Notes: generated by a model not told the origin, from the sequence alone. A DNA stretch of 22,343 bases from Gnetum montanum (GCA_015680685.1 MNCI01015718.1:51514-73856); one strand, 5' to 3'; positions 9,383-19,009 are shown, counted from the stretch's first letter. Program-made: numbers and translations.

Positions 9383-9539
9383 TTATCTGTTCTTATGAGT
9401 AAGTCATATGATTTAATATCACAATGGAAAATGTCTAGACTAATAATTCTGTTATCCTTAGTTTTTATGGGGATCTAGGATTTTTATTCCATTGGGACCT
9501 TTTGTGTGTTGAATGATACATATGTTCATTCTTTTCTTT

Positions 9540-9700
9540 CCCAAAGGTATGTAGGAATAACCTTCCATTTGGCTAAGGATACCTCTACTTTGTTATCTAT
9601 TAAGGCATCTATTGGATAAGATCTAATACGATCTATTTTAATGTAAAATGTACATATGAGTAAAGAGGTTTCCATACTATTATTATTTATCATATTAATA
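9540..9700 (-). other. Aspartic protease remnant
   Basis: The frame 9729-9526 encodes YPIDALIDNKVEVSLAKW, then VIPTYLWERKE. In caulimovirid proteases the active site is an Asp-Thr/Ser-Gly triad after a hydrophobic run, followed about 20 residues later by a conserved Pro and Trp. Here the Asp (9595-9597) remains but the next two residues read Asn-Lys. The position between the zinc knuckle and reverse transcriptase supports the call. The enzyme would have cut the polyprotein; this copy could not. Confidence 0.65.
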
Positions 9701-10441
9701 GGCATGGCTTGTGTCTCTTCCTGATACACTTATCTTTGATGGCTTTCTTTGATTTTCTCTAATTCAGGAAGCTCATCTAAGGCCCATTGAATGTATTTTC
9801 TAAGTTGAGTAATCCTTTGTGTCCTAAGGAAGGATTCATCCATGAGAGGTATTGGTTTTGGGATTGTTTCTTCCTTTCCTACAAATGTGTCTATTTTTTT
9901 GTTTCTAAGTCTATCTTGTCATCCTCCATTTTTATTGGTTGTGAGTCTGGGTATTTATGCCACTACTCTTTTATAGCATATATCTGCTTATCTAATTCTC
10001 TCTATTTTTATTTTATTTTTCTTTCTAAAGACATAATACGGTTAATGTCATTTAAAGTTTATTTTTGTAGTTGTACCTCTAGATGTTATAATTGATGTTT
10101 GATGATCTTATATGTAAGATCATCTTCAACTAGATCTATGCTAATATCAAAAGAGTGTTAAGATGCTATGGATTGTTTTGGTGGTGGTTTTGATTTGTAA
10201 GTGAATCAAGTATTCATGTTACAATAATAATATGCATTAGAATCATTGTTGTGCTCACCTACCCTGAGACAAAAGAAGGGTCATTATCACTAATAACACA
10301 GTCGGAGTATACATGTAATTCTAAGAGGATATCACCAAGCTCAAAAGAGATAGAAGGATCATTGACATAATCATAGTATTATTTAGAAATATTATAATGT
10401 TCAATAAAATTGACATGCCCAGTATGTTTTTGTTTGTCAAG

Positions 10442-10480
10442 ACACTCTTGGACAGAATGATTGCCTTGACAGACAAAGCA
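10442..10480 (-). other. Cys-His zinc knuckle of the coat protein
   Basis: The minus strand encodes CFVCQGNHSVQEC, preceded by the basic stretch HYKQKLPKGKVK. The spacing is C-x2-C-x3-H-x4-C. The usual retroviral and caulimovirid knuckle is C-x2-C-x4-H-x4-C, so one residue is missing before the His. This motif normally binds viral RNA during packaging. The left unit is cut before this point, so there is no second copy to compare. Confidence 0.85.
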
Positions 10481-10759
10481 TTTGACTTTCCCTTTAGGTA
10501 GCTTTTGTTTGTAGTGTTTAAACATTCCTCTAAACATCTTCTAGGACTGCATAGATGTTTTCTTTTACCATTGTCATTGCTGGTATGGTTTTCAATATCT
10601 AGGATATTTATTTTTATAGGATTTTTGACAACCTTTTTCTTACCAAGTTGGTTTTAGCCATTTATGTTCAAGACAAATAAATGTACAAAAATATTTTGCT
10701 AATTGTTTGTTAATATATTTGATGGAAAATTAAGCACTTAGATCATGACACAAGTCTAT

Positions 10760-11300
10760 GTTAACATCATTGACGAGCTAAATAATATAGCTAAAATGAC
10801 CTCATCAAGAGTCCTATTTCTATATTTCAGCTCTTGTAAATACTTTTCACCAAAAGTATAAGTCATAGATCCAATGAGATGCTCTTTTGTAGATCTATCG
10901 AGAGTTAATTTTCCTCTATAGTACCATTCTTCCATTTGATTTAGGAAATACTCTATATCCTGAATTTGTTGTAATCTGGTAGAAAAATATCATTCTATGC
11001 ATTGAATAACATAATTCTCTTTATGTCCTATAAATTCTTTAGTTATTGCATTGAGAAAAAGAGTAGAAGGACTAGTTAATAATTTTTGTTTTATATCAGT
11101 GTCAATCTAATTCCACCATCTCCTAAAATTTCTAGTGATGTTGAATATAGTGTTTTGAATAGCATGTTTTATTGGCTTTTTTTCTAAAAAGAATTTTCTA
11201 TCTATGAAACTAGTAATTTTATTGATAATATTTTTCCTTCGTGCAAACATACAATTATCCATTAAGAACTTTGATTCTCATTCACTTATGGGTTTAGAGG
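10760..11300 (-). other. Coat-protein domain of the complete unit
   Basis: Minus-strand motifs include RRWWN (near 11125), SPSTLFLNAITKEFIGHKE, then EEWYYRGKLTLDRS (near 10940-10900) and FGEKYLQELKYRNRTLDEV. A WW pair followed by a helical stretch and a late FGEK-type motif upstream of a Cys-His knuckle matches the capsid domain of caulimovirids. The left unit carries the same domain at about 4480-4062. Some stops interrupt it. Confidence 0.8.
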
Positions 11301-11999
11301 ATATTGCTTGGTATTCTTGATGATCTTGTGTATAGATCTTAGGGTCTTTAAAATATTTTCCTCTTAGAAATCTAATTTACTTTCAAAATCTACTACCATG
11401 GAATGAGATTTTTCATTTGTGTTTATCTTTTCTTTACCTTTCTATTCTCTAGAATACCTAGGCTTAAATGTTTTATGTTGGGAAGTTGGTGAATCTATGT
11501 TTGTTCCCCATTCAAGTATATCATACTTTGGTGGTGGAGAAGAAGATTTTGTTGTAGTAGTGGTTTTCTTAGGAACCTAATGTTGTTCTATGGTTCATAA
11601 TTTTGCATTAATGGAAGTCATTTTTTGGTTCATTTGCTCATTGTGTTTATGAGTGGTTTCCATATCTCATGTTAATGTACTAATGTAGTAATTTGCCTAG
11701 TTCTGTAATCTAATCATGTTAGAAGGAGGATCTAAACTTAATTTTTGAAACAAGGCATGTGCTTATTCTATCTTTGGTTTAAATGCCTGTGATTCTTTAG
11801 GATGCTTTTGATTTGACTTTCTTTCTTCACTACTAGCACTTGTTTGTTCATGCCTATTTTTAATAGTTGATCACATTCAACATAGTGGTACTGTGCATTA
11901 TATTTGATAGCTAGAGTGTGAGTATAGGGTGTAGATATGTTTTCTATTTTTTAGATTCATTTTTTGATGATGTGGAATCATCTAAGATTTTAGCTTGAA

Positions 12000-12953
12000 T
12001 CTATTTTCCCTTGTCTAGTGCTTCTAGGATTTTTTCTAATATTTTGTTGACATCATATGTTATGCCTAGATCCTTAAAAGTTTGAGTTAATATTTCCTTG
12101 TCTGTTTCTAGTTCTAGAAGATTTGACCTAGGGAGTATGAAAGATCTTCTGGATGGGATTAACTCTAAGGGATTTCTTATGGAAGGAAGAACCTTGAGGC
12201 TAGATTCATCAAGTTCTCTATTTCAAATTAGGTCTGAGTGACTAAATCTAGGGGTTTCAAGGTTAACATGGTATGTTTTTCTTTCTAAACTATGATGTGA
12301 CTTCTTGGGCATGATGTGTTCATAGAACTCAATAGTGTCATCCAATTGGGGATAGAGCATATGAATAGGTAAATCTTCACTGTTTATGATTGATCCATAT
12401 TCTATATTCTTTGTTCCACAAGAAACAATTTGTTCACCAAAAGGTAAAATCATTTTAATACTAATACTTTGGAATAATTTAAAGAATAATTTGGTACCTA
12501 TTGTTGCGTATACATTGCCTACTTTCATATCCAAAGGAATGTAGGCAACAATCATTAGACTATTATGTAGATTATGCTCTTGGAGAGATAAAGTAAAGTT
12601 GGGAAGTGTAACTACCAGTGCATTGGATTAAAAATGGCCTTTTGCCTAGGTTACAATGGCATCATGAAAGTTCTTGGATCATCTATCTACTAGTGCAATC
12701 TAGTATGGATTTTCAAGTCAATAGTTAAAATGAGGGTGAATATGTACATCGAGTTCAATAATGTGAATGTAATTATATCTAGCATGAATCCACTTCCTCA
12801 TCTCTTCTGGGGAAAAAATAAAAGTGCAAAAAGTTAAAGCCTTGATTTGTTGATTTCTAGCGTGCATTTAGAAAAATGCATAGATGCAATAGATTCTAAA
12901 GGACCAAGCTTTCTAAGTTGATAGATTTCTCATTGCCTAGACATAGGGGGCAT
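12000..12953 (-). other. Movement-protein domain of the complete unit
   Basis: On the minus strand the domain shows RKWIHARYNYIHIIELDVHI, then LPNFTLSLQEHN, then the longest open run (12555-12223) with MKVGNVYATIGTKL, KNIEYGSIIN and EFYEHIMPKK. The series RYNYIHI, a later LVDR, then PNFTLSL is the recognisable pattern of caulimovirid movement proteins, which form tubules through plasmodesmata. In-frame stops lie at 12834-12836, 12700-12702, 12679-12681 and 12646-12648. The last three occur at the same codons in the left unit. Confidence 0.85.
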
Positions 12954-13153
12954 TTTGGAACATCTAGACATGGAACAAAGTTTAGTAATATGACGAGTGT
13001 AAGGGTTAGAGGAACCCACTAAGTTTTAGACACCAACCATGCTTTTGTAGTTAAAGAAGTATACCACTACAGCTACATGTCTCAATGCCTCTCCTTAGGA
13101 CATACTGCATGCCTTACGCCTCTGGTAGCTCCGCAACTCTTCTACATCAACAT

Positions 13154-13166
13154 GGCTTTGATACCA
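13154..13166 (-). promoter_or_regulatory. Viral primer-binding site (tRNA-iMet), right
   Basis: Minus-strand TGGTATCAAAGCC, identical to 6461-6473 and 6,693 bp away from it. It marks the start of minus-strand DNA synthesis for the complete unit. It lies 201 bases upstream of the polyprotein ATG at 12953. Confidence 0.88.
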
Positions 13167-13307
13167 AATCTTTTTAGGATCTCCAAATCTTCTTCTCACT
13201 CAAAATTCTTACACACACACATGCACATGGTTCAACTTGATTCTGTAAATAGTTTCCACAAATGCTTAACTCAATGGAATTAAGCAATGTCATAGAGTTA
13301 AAGATCA

Positions 13308-13313
13308 TTTATT
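13308..13313 (-). terminator. Viral polyadenylation signal, right
   Basis: Minus-strand AATAAA in the context AAATAAATGATC, at the same relative place as 6614-6619, between the TATA box and the primer site. Confidence 0.7.
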
Positions 13314-13449
13314 TACATTGAGAAATCTTAGAGTTATAATCAAGGACTTAACAAATCTTGAGGGATACTTGGAAAAAATGCTTGTAAGGAAATATGATTA
13401 GCTCTCACGATTTATCTTCTGATGCCTCTCAAGACTACTAAAGGCCTCC

Positions 13450-13456
13450 TTTTATA
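13450..13456 (-). promoter_or_regulatory. Viral pregenomic promoter TATA box, right
   Basis: The minus strand reads CTATAAAAGGAGGCC, matching 6756-6762. It would have driven the pregenomic RNA of the complete unit, starting near 13420. Directly upstream (13487-13623) is a duplicated segment not found in the left promoter. Confidence 0.8.
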
Positions 13457-13486
13457 GGATAAACACATTACACCTTTTATTGTAGA

Positions 13487-13623
13487 TAGTGTGTTTATAC
13501 ATTTACTACACTATTTGATTCCTATTAATAAGGAATCCTAAAAGGCTACTCTACTAGTTAGTGCATTACACAACCACTGCACTACTAGATCCTTATCAAC
13601 AAGGAATCCTAAAAAGCTACTTT
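13487..13623 (-). repeat. 71-bp duplicated upstream promoter segment
   Basis: Two related units carry AAGGAATCCTAAAA, with AGGAATCC at 13531 and again at 13602, a period of 71. The left promoter has only one such unit (about 6793-6862). The inner unit, nearer the TATA box, is the more mutated. The outer one is closer to the single left copy. The duplication therefore arose in this copy or was lost from the other. Confidence 0.75.
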
Positions 13624-14008
13624 ACAAAAGTAAAGTATTATACAAGCTTCACATGTCTCCAAGGGAATCCTACTTATATTAGAATGAACAAAATCATATT
13701 TAATTAGGTTCCATGGATGAGGAGATGGAGGAGGATTGGGATAACCTACTGGTAGTCCTTGATATAACCAATTCAAAATTTAATACCCTGTCACTTTGTT
13801 GTGGGCCTAGATAATCCTTTCATCAATAAATTTTAAGTTTAAGGACCTTGGATTCTGAATGCCTTATTTAGAGAAATATTTTTTGATGTCGTATTTGTTG
13901 GTGGTATAGACATCTCAGTAGAAGGCATATCGCCCATGGATTAGACTAGTCAATCCTCATGATGCAATTTGTTAGATAGAAGCTAGGATTATAGCAAAAA
14001 ATGAGTGC

Positions 14009-14446
14009 ATGTTAGCCTCTGGCTTGAAGATCTCCATAGTAGATGAAGTCACCATGGTATTCATTTCTTCTACAAAAAAGATGGCATGGGCAGGTAAGAG
14101 TATAATACCTAGGAGAGTGACCAAATTTATCCCACCATTGCCAAAATATGTCATTAGGGCCTTTCCATTTGTTTATTTTAATTCCAAAGTGGTGGAAAGG
14201 AGTAGGTTTATACAATGGCCAATGAAGGAGATTATATTCAATGTAGGCCTCCTCGTTAGTAGGATGAGGTTCAAGGGCCAGCTTAGTCATTTTGACATAA
14301 GAGATGATCTTAATGGGGGGTACCATGGGATGATAAAATAATTCTTTAATTTGGCTAGTATGATCTTCATTTTTAAAGAATATTTGCAAATTGGTAAAGT
14401 CTATCCCATGTTGGATATGGTGAGCCTCCTATTCTAGGGTTGCCAT
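14009..14446 (-). pseudogene. Viral ORF2 relic, right unit
   Basis: The frame starts with ATG at 14446 (MATLE, then a TAG where the left copy has CAG) and runs open from 14389 to a TAA at 14009-14011. It lies about 110 bases past the RNase H stop. Visible motifs are FYHPMVPPIKIIS, NEEAYIEYNLLHWPLY, NDIFWQWWDKFGHSP and NEYHGDFIYYGDLQARG. The W-rich, F-G-H-S-P block is unlike the six polyprotein domains. No membrane segment, signal peptide or Cys/His motif is evident. The function is unknown. Both copies keep the frame over the same stretch, which argues that it once encoded a protein. Confidence 0.65.
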
Positions 14447-14554
14447 AAAAACCTCACAACACCTACATGACCTTAATCTACTGGATGATCTTAAGATCCA
14501 TCCTTCTTGAGTTAATATATCTACAAAAGGAAATAGCATAAAACATTAATGGTC

Positions 14555-15655
14555 TTAAGTAGAGAGTTGATACTCTTTGGTTAAGAAATTTGCAAGACTA
14601 TTTTTCTTTCCATTCATATATTTTGTACAGAATTTAAAATTAGCAAGGAATAATGCTCATCTAATTAATCTAGTATGAGCAACTCTGTTTAAGGCTTTTG
14701 AGGAAAGATGTTTAACAAAATGTTTAAGGTCACTTCTGATTGTAAAGTGTCGGTTCTACACAAACAACTTGAATTTCTCGATTCCTTTGACAATGGCTAG
14801 TAACTCTTTATGAGTGCTATGATAATTAAGTTGGGCAAGATTAAACTTACCAATGCATACCTGCATATTCTTATGACCTTTTCATTTTCTTCTTTAAGCA
14901 TAGCTTCCCAAAATTCTTTGGAAGCATTTGTTTCTATTATCAAGTTACTGTCTAATGGTAGCTATAACCTTGGTAACTTAGTGCATTTCTCTTTGATTTG
15001 AGAGACTATTTGACTATGCGTTGGGGACCAAGGAGGAGGATTCTGACCAAGATATTCATTAAGAATTTTGGAATCCTAAGATAAATTTTTATAAAACCCT
15101 GAAGCATAATTTATGCATCTAAGGAATCATTACAATTGGGTTTTTTCCTTGATCAGGAAAATGCTTAATAGATTCTAGGATATGACTTTGTAGGGCTACA
15201 GTGCCTTGTGAGATTTCCAAACCTAGGAAATCTATTTTTTCTTTAGCTATTTGCATCTTTGGTAGAGATAATACTAGGCCATTGATATTGAAAATCTAAT
15301 AAAAAGTTTGTAAATGTTGCAAATGCTCCTATGGTTTTTTATGCATAATTAATATATCATCAATGTAAACCATAATATATGGATAAGGACTAAAAATAAT
15401 ATCCATGCATTTCTAAAAGATTAAAGGGGCTATTTTTAGTCCAAAGGAAAGAATGGTCAATTCATATGATCCACCAAGTATCGTAAAGGTAGTTTTCCAT
15501 CAATCTTTGATTGGAGTTGAATTTGTCAAGAACTAGATTTGAGATTGAATTTGGAGTATATGTGTGTATGTAATAATCACTAGAATAAATCACCATTGTT
15601 GGGGATTGGATGTTGGATTGGTTTGATGATATCATTTAGGGGCTTGTAATTTACT
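14555..15655 (-). pseudogene. Partial polyprotein relic, right unit: RT and RNase H
   Basis: Viral similarity begins abruptly at about 15655 with VNYKPLNDIIKP on the minus strand, in the middle of reverse transcriptase. The catalytic block is intact as VYIDDILIM (YIDD at 15356-15367). RNase H shows NLIIETNASKEFWEAML (the usual Asp of ETDAS is Asn), then DLKHFVKHLSSKALN, RVAHTRLIR, a TGA, and LANFKFCTKYMNGKKN, ending in YQLST and TAA at 14555-14557. The frame near 14700 lacks the one-base loss of the complete unit. This unit ends before any movement or coat protein on its upstream side. Confidence 0.88.
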
Positions 15656-16990
15656 ACTCTACATTGTAGATGATGAGGAATATCAATAAATAAATAGTTT
15701 GCCTTTAAATTAAAACATTCCTAGTATTATTCAAATAAAAATGTTTCTTTCCTTCTATATTTTTCTAAAATTTTTGAACTATTATATGAATCACCAATTT
15801 ACAAAACTCTCTAGGAATAACATTAAAAATGTATTCTTAAACTGTCCATTTATTAAGCCATAGAACTCTCTCATAAAACAAACCTTTATCTTGGTTTATT
15901 AGCATCTACCTTTTAAAACTATTTCTCTAGTAATAATTTAGAAAGATTACGAGTGTAAGTTATAAACCTACAAATAAATTCAACTTCTACAGGCATTATC
16001 TCTATGTCAAGAGGCATAATATTAGATTTATATCTATCTCTTCATCTTAAATTCATGGAGTAGGAAAAGCTTGTTAATTTCTTCAGTCTTTTTTTAATAT
16101 TCATTTGCTAGACTAAGATGAAATATAACATTCCCATAAAAAACTAAATGATTGGATAATGACCTGATGGAGTTTTTTTGAAAAGCCCAAGCTAGAAGAT
16201 ATTCATTCTTACTATGTTTTCTTTTAAAGGCAAATCATGTACTTATACCACTATAACTCTTAAAGTAATACATAACTCCAATTTGTAATTGCAAGATCAT
16301 TTTAGACCAAGATGTTTATAAAATAAGGTAATGACCACTTATTCATTTACTATAGTAAAATGGTATAAAGCATAATTATATATCGCAAAATGGATACCAC
16401 ATACCAAATTAGTGATCCTATGGGTTGTGATTAAAAACATTAATTTTATTAATTCTTGAACTTTCAATTACTTTAGCTTGATTTTCTATTTGTTTTGCTA
16501 AGCTTCTTATGCTTTTAGGATCCCTCTTAGTAAGATGAACATTAAGCATTTAGATTATCATCTTGTTTTTAAACTAGGATTTTTATGCCTTTGATTAAGT
16601 CTTCAATTAGACTGAGAGTGAGAGTGTATGATTGATTACACAAAAGATCTATTCTTCATCCCATGATTATGAAATTTTTTATACAAAAATCTTGTTCTTC
16701 ATTTAAAAGTCATGAAAATTTTAATCCACAAATCTTATTCTTCATCCAAAGGTCATGAAATATTTAATACAAATACCTTAAAACTCATTGATGAAGAAGA
16801 TCCTATTGGTTAAATTATAGATATATATTATAAATATATAACTAAGCTAGTTACTTAATCATTAATATAAATTACACCAGACATCAATGATATGTCAAAT
16901 CAAAGTATATCATTATTATGGTCTTCTTAGATTCTTCTAAAGTGTCATGTTGGTTACATACCTTGGGTGTTTCTATAGATGGATCAATTT
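15656..16990. other. AT-rich decayed DNA without a recognisable gene
   Basis: Between the viral break at 15655 and the SINE candidate I see no open frame longer than chance. A minus-strand stretch near 15850-15660 reads as an interrupted frame including NVIPREFCKLVIHI, but I recognise no family. The DNA is poor in CpG, as expected for old methylated repeat sequence. Confidence 0.5.
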
Positions 16991-16997
16991 TGATTCT

Positions 16998-17250
16998 AAC
17001 ACCAAGTGATGCAATGCAATGGTTAAGACATGAGTCTCTCTTGTAGGAGATTATGTGTACAATCCCTACCTCTAGAATTCAAAAAGGTATTAGTAAATTT
17101 GTTTTGTATTAGAATACTTGTTTAGTAGATGATATCTACCTTATTATATTGGAAGGAATTGTACTACTAGAGTTTGTACCTTGTTGTATAAGTATGGTTT
17201 GTACTATAAAGTTTTCTAGATTTTTTAGAAAAGAAGAAAAATTATATAAA
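16998..17250 (+). mobile_element. Candidate tRNA-derived SINE (weak)
   Basis: The start, around 17005-17028, has an A-box-like GCAATGCAATGGTTAAGAC. About 35 bases on, near 17052-17065, there is a B-box-like TGTGTACAATCCC. These resemble the internal Pol III promoter of a tRNA-like SINE head, followed by an AT-rich tail region. The B box is poor and no target-site duplication is clear, so this is tentative. Confidence 0.35.
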
Positions 17251-17337
17251 TTTTATAAAGAAGATTTCAATGTTTAAGAAAAATGTAATCACATATAATC
17301 TTAGTCCCATATGCCATGAAAATGCTAGTGAGTGTAG

Positions 17338-17590
17338 CATTTTTATGCATAAAGAATATAATTGCTATGTTTACATTATGCTAGGATGATAATTCTATGC
17401 AAAAAGTTCATTATTGAGATGCTTACATGATGCTAGGATGCTCTTTCTATATAGAATTACTATCACTAAGGTTTTTACATGGTACTAACATGGCATTTCT
17501 ATGTAAAAATAGTATCACTAAGGGCTTATGTGATAGTAAGTTATCATTTCTATGTAAAATGATCATGATTAAATGCTTACCACCTTATGG
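17338..17590. repeat. Degenerate tandem repeat, period about 51-52 bp, about five units
   Basis: Units start near 17338, 17390, 17442, 17494 and 17545. Each has a form of CATTTCTATGTAAAA, then a TCACTAAG-like part, then GCTTACATGATGCTAGGATG. The clearest neighbours (17494 and 17545) are exactly 51 bp apart. It is a minisatellite of unknown origin; an open frame on the plus strand (17427-17615) is a by-product of the repeat. Confidence 0.75.
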
Positions 17591-17688
17591 TATTAGAGAA
17601 AAGTATGTACAATAGTATTATTAAATGATTATTAATAATGTACTATATATCTAAAAAATTTATATCATTTGATAATATTATTAATAAT

Positions 17689-17840
17689 GAGGTGTTAGCC
17701 TAGTGGTAAGATGCTTGATTTGAAGGCTCCAAGTCATGGGTTTAATTCTTATGGGTAGTGTTGAGATTTAAATTGCTAATTAGACTATATTACTTAGGGT
17801 GTACCTATATTATAATTATTTTGGAGTTCCAACACCCTCC
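17689..17840 (+). mobile_element. Candidate tRNA-derived SINE
   Basis: The head contains TTAGCCTAGTGG (17695-17706), a good A box, and GGTTTAATTCT (17739-17749), which equals the B box GGTTCGAATCC with CpG and C-to-T decay. The spacing of about 32 bases fits a tRNA. No acceptor stem closes, so it is not an intact tRNA gene. The body downstream is AT-rich. The 3' end and target-site duplications are not clear. Confidence 0.5.
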
Positions 17841-17849
17841 CATCCCCAT

Positions 17850-19000
17850 TTGATAACATGATTATGTGACTTATTACTTTTAGCGTATGACTTGAGAACA
17901 TGTAACTTACATCATCAAATTATACTTCATAGGATCAATTTTAATACAATACCTATAGAGATATTCAAACCTAGACCTAAGAAAATAAAAAATATGTTTA
18001 ATATGCAAAGTAGTATTTATAGAAATATTACAATATGCCATAATGATATGGCACAAAGATGACATGTAACATCCCTTCATAAGATCCCTTAGTATAATAT
18101 GTTGGCTAGTTATATATATGGGTGGGTTACAATCAAGGGTGTGCATGGACTGTTTAGCATGTGTTATTAATATATGCTTGATACTATTAATATGTGATTT
18201 TATGATATCTTTATGATAATTAGATGACATGATTATACACATCAATCATGTGGGATGTATAAGACATGTATTATGACTAATAGGAATTGAGGATTAGGAA
18301 AAATAGTAGTTGTCTAGGATGTATTTGTGAATTATTCATAGTTTTTTCTACTTAAGCATTTGATCTATATGACTATATTTGATGATGCTTAGACTATTAT
18401 GTGACATGTGATTGGGTAGCATGTGTAATGCATTTGTCATGAGTTTAATTATTTTTGAATTCAAAGTTCCCATGTATGAGTTATGTGCCTTGTACTCCTA
18501 GGTGTATTAGTTGGGATAGAGGGAAATGTTTGGAACTTATAAAATGCATTTAGTGTATGTGTGTGTAAATTAAACATGTAAAACCAAATTTATTTTCTTA
18601 TTTTTTATTCATGTTAGTCCACTATTAATGTGTTAAAACTTGGAACCTAGAATTAATGGATCATCTTCAATTTGTTGAGCTGAATCTATTGCAAAGGTAA
18701 CCAAACATTTAAATTGGGTACAAGTCTACTTTTGAAACCTATTTGGGCATTATATGCTTCTTCTCTGGTCACATATTATATACTTGCATATAAGTTATCA
18801 AGAACTTATGGTATTTGGATCTATCTTTAGACATCCTTCATTGTTAATTTTTATTTAATGAAGCTTAGCCTATACTCATTGACTTTTGTTCCATAGTAGT
18901 ATTGTTGCCTCATGAATTAAAAAATGATGGTGTAATCTAGTCAACAAAGAACAGTTTTTGACTAGATGATGATTGATGCTTTTCTTTTTCTACTGCTATG
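17850..19000. other. AT-rich decayed DNA, no gene recognised
   Basis: A 112-codon minus-strand open frame (18245-17907) is low in complexity, rich in I, H, M and Y, and looks like chance openness in AT-rich sequence. I see no repeat structure or control signal beyond short AT runs. Confidence 0.5.
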
Positions 19001-19009
19001 TTTGCCTAG

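Larger units (their letters stand above)
7794..12953 (-). pseudogene. Pararetroviral polyprotein relic, complete unit (MP-CP-PR-RT-RNase H)
   Basis: The frame starts with the ATG at 12953-12951 (MPPMSRQ) and ends with a TAA at 7796-7794 after YQLST, an end shared by the right-hand copy (14555). This is about 1,720 codons, somewhat short for a single-polyprotein caulimovirid. Domains in order: movement protein (to about 12000), linker, coat protein (about 11300-10760), Cys-His knuckle (10480-10442), acidic and coiled linker, protease (about 9700-9540), reverse transcriptase (about 9100-8400), RNase H (about 8230-7794). Stops are frequent, and several match those of the left unit. A 32-bp duplication (9322-9382) and a one-base loss near 7945-7955 shift the frame. 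It would have encoded all functions for replication and movement; it is dead. Confidence 0.92.
4062..15655 (-). mobile_element. Endogenous pararetrovirus, about 1.7 genome units in head-to-tail tandem
   Basis: All viral parts read on the minus strand. Matching landmarks recur at an offset near 6.69 kb: primer site 6461-6473 and 13154-13166, TATA 6756 and 13450, AATAAA 6614 and 13308, movement-protein start 6259 and 12953, coat-protein end about 4090 and 10740, reverse transcriptase about 8880 and 15640. The order of movement protein, coat protein, zinc knuckle, protease, reverse transcriptase and RNase H, with a tRNA-iMet primer site and no integrase, is that of Caulimoviridae, closest in plan to single-polyprotein types such as petuviruses. 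The left end stops in the coat protein at the gypsy LTR; the right end stops inside reverse transcriptase. All frames carry stops or frameshifts, so this is a fossil. Confidence 0.93.

Noticed and set aside
9787-10095. Plus-strand 102-codon open frame resembling a membrane protein
   Set aside because: It is the antisense of the viral polyprotein linker; the hydrophobicity comes from AT-rich reverse-complement codons.
5306-12703. Recoding of TAG as a sense codon in the viral polyprotein
   Set aside because: TGA and TAA stops and frameshifts are also present, so ordinary decay explains the stops better than a changed code or readthrough.
14009-14341. Plus-strand 110-codon open frame opposite ORF2
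   Set aside because: The other strand carries the frame conserved in both units with viral orientation; this one is the antisense shadow.
17689-17765. Functional tRNA gene
   Set aside because: A and B boxes are present, but the ends do not pair into an acceptor stem and the B box is mutated, so a SINE head or dead tRNA is more likely.
17907-18245. 112-codon minus-strand frame as a gene
   Set aside because: Low-complexity, AT-driven composition, no domain and no supporting context.
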